Shown: piece after piece, positions 6,505-9,804 of the stretch
Layout: each line of letters opens with the position of its first letter
Position numbering within the stretch: position 1 is the stretch's first letter
Assembly: GCA_017547315.1 (NCBI GenBank)
Contig: JAFYQA010000072.1
Location: forward strand, 1 to 9,804
Length of the DNA stretch: 9,804 nt
Source: Roseburia sp.
Lineage (GTDB): Bacteria > Bacillota_A > Clostridia > Lachnospirales > Lachnospiraceae
Direction: 5' to 3'
Position numbers and translations under genes: made by a program
Notes under the pieces: model-generated
The model's database searches: none
The model's input: the letters and a program-made list of their open reading frames with translations, nothing else
What the model was told of the DNA's origin: nothing

Positions 6505-6873
6505 CTATAATACTTCTGGAGCTAAAGAAACAATTTTCATAAACTGTTTCTCACGAAGCTCACGAGCTACTGGTCCAAAGATACGTGTTCCTTTTGGAGT
6601 TTTGTCATCTTTGATAATAACTGCTGCGTTTTCATCAAATTTAATATAAGAACCATCTTTACGACGGGCACCTTTTACTGAACGAACTACAACGGCTTTA
6701 ACTACGTCACCTTTTTTAACAACACCGCCTGGTGTTGCATCTTTAACAGTAGCAACGATTACGTCACCGATGTTCGCATATCTTCTGGTAGATCCACCCA
6801 TAACGCGGATAACAAGTAACTCTTTAGCGCCAGTATTGTCTGCAACTCTGAGTCTGCTTTCCTGCTGTACCAT
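6505..6873 (-). CDS. rplN: 50S ribosomal protein L14
   Basis: Large-subunit protein at the interface with the 30S subunit, contacting the 16S rRNA bridge and serving as a docking site for ribosome silencing factor. The 122 residues match the universal length. Conserved stretches include [34 protein letters not shown] and [28 protein letters not shown]. It is the first gene of the spc part, yet only 18 nt separate it from rpsQ and no promoter is visible, so S10 and spc genes appear to share a transcript. Confidence 0.98.
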   Translation of the reverse strand: MVQQESRLRVADNTGAKELLVIRVMGGSTRRYANIGDVIVATVKDATPGGVVKKGDVVKAVVVRSVKGARRKDGSYIKFDENAAVIIKDDKTPKGTRIFGPVARELREKQFMKIVSLAPEVL

Positions 6874-6891
6874 GCTTGTAGCCTCCTTTTA

Positions 6892-7146
6892 TTATTTTGC
6901 TCTTTCCATGATTTCTACAAGTCTCCATCTCTTATCTTTAGATAAAGGTCTTGTTTCCATAACTCTAACTGTATCACCGATTTTTGCATCGTTTAATTCG
7001 TCATGAGCTTTTAATTTGTATGTTTTTTTAACGATTTTGTTGTAAAGTGGATGTCTTACGTTGTCTCTTACTGCTACAACGATTGTTTTATCCATCTTAT
7101 CGCTTACAACAACACCTACACGTGTTTTTCTAAGATTTCTTTCCAC
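6892..7146 (-). CDS. rpsQ: 30S ribosomal protein S17 (GTG start)
   Basis: Small-subunit primary rRNA-binding protein with an OB fold. The 84 residues start [24 protein letters not shown], followed by [20 protein letters not shown] and the [23 protein letters not shown] block, typical of S17. The initiation codon is GTG (7144-7146), with AAAGGAG ending 9 nt upstream; no ATG nearby gives the conserved N-terminus. The gap from rpmC is 32 nt. It is the last gene of the S10-type part. Confidence 0.97.
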   Translation of the reverse strand: MERNLRKTRVGVVVSDKMDKTIVVAVRDNVRHPLYNKIVKKTYKLKAHDELNDAKIGDTVRVMETRPLSKDKRWRLVEIMERAK

Positions 7147-7178
7147 GACCTAAGTCTCCTTTCTGATAAGATTTTGGA

Positions 7179-7388
7179 TTATTCTGCAACGTTTTCTTTT
7201 TCTGTGATAACAGTCTGAATTCTTGCGATGTTCTTACGAACTTCTTTAATTCTTGCTGTGTTATCTAACTGATTTGTTGCATTCTGGAATCTCAAATTGA
7301 AAAGTTCTTTTTTAGCGTCAACCAACTGTGCTTTTAAAGCTTCAACAGTCTGGCCTTTTAATTCGTTTAAATATGCACTAGTTTTCAT
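7179..7388 (-). CDS. rpmC: 50S ribosomal protein L29
   Basis: Small helical large-subunit protein near the polypeptide exit, part of the platform that binds trigger factor and SRP with L23. From the ATG at 7386-7388 it has 69 residues, starting [12 protein letters not shown], within the normal range. The helical-hairpin core [31 protein letters not shown] is diagnostic. A GTG three codons upstream (7395-7397) falls inside the ribosome binding site and is rejected. The gene overlaps the end of rplP by 11 nt in another frame, and its ribosome binding site GGCGGTGA has a mismatch, so translation probably depends on coupling to rplP. Confidence 0.95.
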   Translation of the reverse strand: MKTSAYLNELKGQTVEALKAQLVDAKKELFNLRFQNATNQLDNTARIKEVRKNIARIQTVITEKENVAE

Positions 7389-7815
7389 TTGATTCACCGC
7401 CTTCTAAATCTGCACGAGAAACTACTTTACATTTGCAAGGTAATTTATGTGTAGCAAGACGTAAAGCTTCACGAGCAACGTCTTCCTGAACACCGGAGAT
7501 TTCAAATAATACTCTACCTGGTTTAACAACTGCTACCCAGTATTCAAGTGTACCTTTACCAGAACCCATACGAGTTTCAGCTGGTTTAGATGTTACTGGT
7601 TTATCTGGGAAAATTTTGATCCAAACTTTACCACCACGTTTTACGTGACGTGTCATAGCAATACGGGCTGCTTCGATCTGGTTTGAACGGATCCAACATG
7701 GTTCCATTGCTACGATACCAAATTCACCATGAGTGATTTTGTTACCTCTTGTAGCTTTACCAGCCATAGAGCCACGGAACTGTTTACGATGTTTAACTCT
7801 CTTAGGCATTAACAT
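7378..7815 (-). CDS. rplP: 50S ribosomal protein L16
   Basis: Large-subunit protein near the peptidyl-transferase centre and A-site tRNA. The 145 residues include the N-terminal [15 protein letters not shown], the [16 protein letters not shown] region and the signature [23 protein letters not shown]82 corresponds to the arginine of the RMGxGKG loop. The first ATG (7813-7815) is chosen over the one two codons on because family members begin ML-x-PKRVK. It starts 2 nt after rpsC, with its ribosome binding site (GGAGGAG) inside the end of rpsC, so S3 and L16 are probably coupled. Confidence 0.97.
   Translation of the reverse strand: MLMPKRVKHRKQFRGSMAGKATRGNKITHGEFGIVAMEPCWIRSNQIEAARIAMTRHVKRGGKVWIKIFPDKPVTSKPAETRMGSGKGTLEYWVAVVKPGRVLFEISGVQEDVAREALRLATHKLPCKCKVVSRADLEGGESNEN
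7394..7401 (-). promoter_or_regulatory. Weak rpmC ribosome binding site inside rplP
   Basis: The transcribed strand reads GGCGGTGA 5 nt before the rpmC ATG, one mismatch from the consensus GGAGGTGA. It encodes part of the rplP C-terminus (EGGES). It is the poorest site in the window and occurs exactly where genes overlap. Confidence 0.65.
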
Positions 7816-7817
7816 AA

Positions 7818-8474
7818 TTACTGAGCTCCTCCTTCCTTATTACCCTTTGTAGGAAGCACTTCGCCTTTGTAAATCCATACTTTAACACCAACTTTACCAT
7901 AAGTTGTGTCAGCTTCAGCGAAACCATATTCGATATCAGCTCTTAATGTCTGAAGTGGAATAGTACCTTCTGAGTAGAACTCTGTACGAGCCATATCAGC
8001 ACCACCAAGACGTCCTGAAACGCTAGCTTTGATACCTTTTGCTCCTGCTTTCATTGCACGACCCATGCAAGATTTCATAGCACGACGGAAAGAAACACGG
8101 TTTTCTAACTGTAATGCAATGTTTTCAGCTACAAGCTGAGCATCTCTGTCAGGTCTTTTTACTTCTTTAATGTCAACTACTAATTTTTTATTAGTAAGTT
8201 TCTGAACTTCTGCTTTAATCTTTTCGATTTCAGCACCACCTTTACCAATTACAACACCAGGTTTAGCTGTGAAAAGGATTACTTTAACGCGGTCAGCTGT
8301 TCTTTCGATTTCAATCTTAGAAACGCCAGCAGCGTATAATTTGTTCTTTAAAAATGTTCTAATATTGTAATCTTCTACTAAGTAATCAGCGAAATCAGCA
8401 TCTGCGTACCATTTAGAATCCCAGTCTTTGATAACGCCAACTCTAAGTCCATGAGGATTAACTTTCTGTCCCAT
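7818..8474 (-). CDS. rpsC: 30S ribosomal protein S3
   Basis: Small-subunit head protein at the mRNA entry channel. The 218 residues have the standard layout: N-terminal [13 protein letters not shown], a type II KH domain with the GxxG loop GKGG (77-80) in [14 protein letters not shown], and a C-terminal domain with [21 protein letters not shown] and [16 protein letters not shown]. The last residues NKEGGAQ are encoded by the rplP ribosome binding site. The ATG follows GGAGGAG, which is fused to the rplV stop. Confidence 0.98.
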   Translation of the reverse strand: MGQKVNPHGLRVGVIKDWDSKWYADADFADYLVEDYNIRTFLKNKLYAAGVSKIEIERTADRVKVILFTAKPGVVIGKGGAEIEKIKAEVQKLTNKKLVVDIKEVKRPDRDAQLVAENIALQLENRVSFRRAMKSCMGRAMKAGAKGIKASVSGRLGGADMARTEFYSEGTIPLQTLRADIEYGFAEADTTYGKVGVKVWIYKGEVLPTKGNKEGGAQ

Positions 8475-8485
8475 GTTTGCTCCTC

Positions 8486-8872
8486 CTATCTTTCATCAAG
8501 CACGATTGTGATGTGGCTCATTCTCTTTTCGATTCTATAAGCTCTACCCTGTGCTCTAGGTTTGATTCTCTTCATTGTTGGTCCTTTGTTTGCATAACAT
8601 TCTGCAACGTAAAGGTTTTCAGCTTTCATACCGTTGTTGTTTTCAGCGTTTGCGATAGCTGATTCTAATAATTTCTTTACAAGGCTTGAAGCATATCTTG
8701 GGTTATATGTTACGATAGCAAGAGCTTCTGCAACATTTTTACCACGAATAGCGTCTAATACGAAGCAAGCCTTCTGAACAGACACTCTAGCGTAAGATAA
8801 CTTAGCTGAAGGTCTGGTATCTTTTACTTCATTTCTTTCTCTTTTAATCTGACTTCTATGTCCTTTAGCCAT
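8486..8872 (-). CDS. rplV: 50S ribosomal protein L22
   Basis: Large-subunit protein whose extended beta-hairpin lines the peptide exit tunnel. The 128 residues include an N-terminal extension relative to the 110-residue E. coli protein, which is common in clostridia. The core [20 protein letters not shown] is followed by the hairpin region [20 protein letters not shown], the tip of which is known for macrolide-resistance changes; no insertion or deletion is apparent. The ATG follows AAAGGAGG after 25 nt from rpsS. Its TAG stop is fused to the rpsC ribosome binding site. Confidence 0.97.
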   Translation of the reverse strand: MAKGHRSQIKRERNEVKDTRPSAKLSYARVSVQKACFVLDAIRGKNVAEALAIVTYNPRYASSLVKKLLESAIANAENNNGMKAENLYVAECYANKGPTMKRIKPRAQGRAYRIEKRMSHITIVLDER

Positions 8873-8897
8873 GAATAGATCCTCCTTTCAACCTATC

Positions 8898-9173
8898 TTA
8901 TCTAGATTTCTTTTCGTCTTTTCCGTGTCCCTTGTATGTTCTAGTTGCTACGAACTCACCGAGTTTGTGTCCAACCATATCTTCTGTAACATATACTGGA
9001 ACGTGTTTTTTGCCGTCATGAACAGCAATTGTATGTCCAACGAAAGATGGGAAAATTGTAGAACGACGTGACCAAGTCTTGATAACTTCTTTGTTACCAG
9101 AAGCGTTTAACGCGTCTACTTTTTTCAATAAGCTTTCATCAGCGAATGGTCCTTTTTTAAGTGAACGTGCCAT
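8898..9173 (-). CDS. rpsS: 30S ribosomal protein S19
   Basis: Small-subunit head protein near the A-site and subunit bridge. The 91 residues are standard, from [19 protein letters not shown] through [50 protein letters not shown]. The [13 protein letters not shown] segment is the family signature. The ATG (9171-9173) lies 10 nt after the rplB stop, with GGAGG fused to that TAG. rplB-rpsS-rplV is the universal order. Confidence 0.98.
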   Translation of the reverse strand: MARSLKKGPFADESLLKKVDALNASGNKEVIKTWSRRSTIFPSFVGHTIAVHDGKKHVPVYVTEDMVGHKLGEFVATRTYKGHGKDEKKSR

Positions 9174-9183
9174 AATTTACCTC

Positions 9184-9804
9184 CTATTTGATTGCTCTAC
9201 CGTCTCTTCTTCTTACGATGAGCTTGTTAGACTGTTTGTTTTTCTTTCTTGTCTTTAAGCCGAGTGCTGGTTTGCCCCAAGGTGTAGATGGGCCAGAACG
9301 ACCGATTGGTGCTCTACCTTCACCACCACCGTGTGGATGGTCATTAGGGTTCATTACAGAACCACGTACTGTTGGGCGGATACCCATGTGACGTTTACGT
9401 CCGGCTTTACCAATGTTAATGAGGTTGTGGTCACCGTTTCCGATAACACCGATTGTTGCACGACATCCGATAGGAACCATTCTCATTTCGCCTGATGGAA
9501 GACGAAGTGTAGCGTATTTTCCTTCTTTAGCCATTAACTGAGCACTTAAACCAGCTGAACGTACTAACTGTCCGCCTTTTCCTGGAAGTAACTCAATGTT
9601 GTGGATCTGTGTACCAACTGGAATGTTTTCAAGTGGTAAACAGTTACCAACTCTAACTTCAGCTTCTGGTCCGTTCATAACTTTCATGCCGTCTGTAAGA
9701 CCTGCTGGAGCTAAGATATATGCTTTTTCGCCATCTGCGTAGCAGATTAATGCGATGTTAGCTGTTCTGTTTGGATCGTATTCGATACCAATTACAGTTG
9801 CTGG
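9184..9804 (-). CDS. rplB: 50S ribosomal protein L2 (5' end outside window)
   Basis: Large-subunit protein required for subunit joining and peptidyl-transferase activity. The frame is open from the window edge; 206 residues are visible of about 275-280, so the first 70 or so are missing. The visible part begins [20 protein letters not shown], a conserved L2 segment, and includes YILAPAGL upstream of an internal methionine at 9685-9687 that should not be taken as the start. The segment [14 protein letters not shown] contains the histidine of the PHGGG loop linked to peptidyl-transferase function in E. coli. It ends in TAG, which forms part of the rpsS ribosome binding site. Confidence 0.98.
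   Translation of the reverse strand, partial: PATVIGIEYDPNRTANIALICYADGEKAYILAPAGLTDGMKVMNGPEAEVRVGNCLPLENIPVGTQIHNIELLPGKGGQLVRSAGLSAQLMAKEGKYATLRLPSGEMRMVPIGCRATIGVIGNGDHNLINIGKAGRKRHMGIRPTVRGSVMNPNDHPHGGGEGRAPIGRSGPSTPWGKPALGLKTRKKNKQSNKLIVRRRDGRAIK

Noticed and set aside
9184..9687. Internal ATG at 9685-9687 as the start of rplB
   Set aside because: The conserved L2 sequence continues in frame upstream to the window edge, so the true start is outside.

Overview
The window is a long run of translation genes, all on the minus strand. It is the downstream part of an S10 cluster joined to a complete spc cluster, followed by secY, adk and map. Read in the direction of transcription (high to low coordinates) the order is rplB (5' end outside the window), rpsS, rplV, rpsC, rplP, rpmC, rpsQ, rplN, rplX, rplE, rpsN, rpsH, rplF, rplR, rpsE, rpmD, rplO, secY, adk, map (3' end outside the window). 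The S10 and spc parts run together with no promoter or terminator between them, as in Bacillota. Strong GGAGG-type ribosome binding sites, a four-cysteine (type Z) S14, a four-cysteine zinc LID in adenylate kinase, moderate-to-low GC and the protein sequences suggest a clostridial Bacillota, most likely Lachnospiraceae. The genus cannot be settled from this window.

Layout: 9804-6892 holds the S10-type genes (L2, S19, L22, S3, L16, L29, S17). 6873-2665 holds the spc-type genes (L14, L24, L5, S14, S8, L6, L18, S5, L30, L15). 2665-1352 is secY, the channel of the Sec translocon. 1285-641 is adk and 638-1 is map, which removes initiator methionine from new proteins. Genes are tightly packed: of 19 junctions, 17 have gaps of 32 nt or less or overlap. 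In many, the ribosome binding site lies inside the end of the upstream gene or is fused to its stop codon, which suggests extensive translational coupling.

Two junctions stand out. The rpsH-rplF gap (4776-4981, 206 nt) is far longer than any other. It contains a repeated CTTAGYGA motif, several inverted repeats able to form two or three stem-loops, and no plausible gene. It is the only part of the window not explained by conserved gene content, and could be a dispersed repeat inserted into the operon or a structured leader for rplF. The secY-adk gap (1286-1351, 66 nt) carries a 12-bp hairpin without a U-tract. There are no RNA genes, CRISPR arrays, transposases or defence genes, and no recognisable new protein system.
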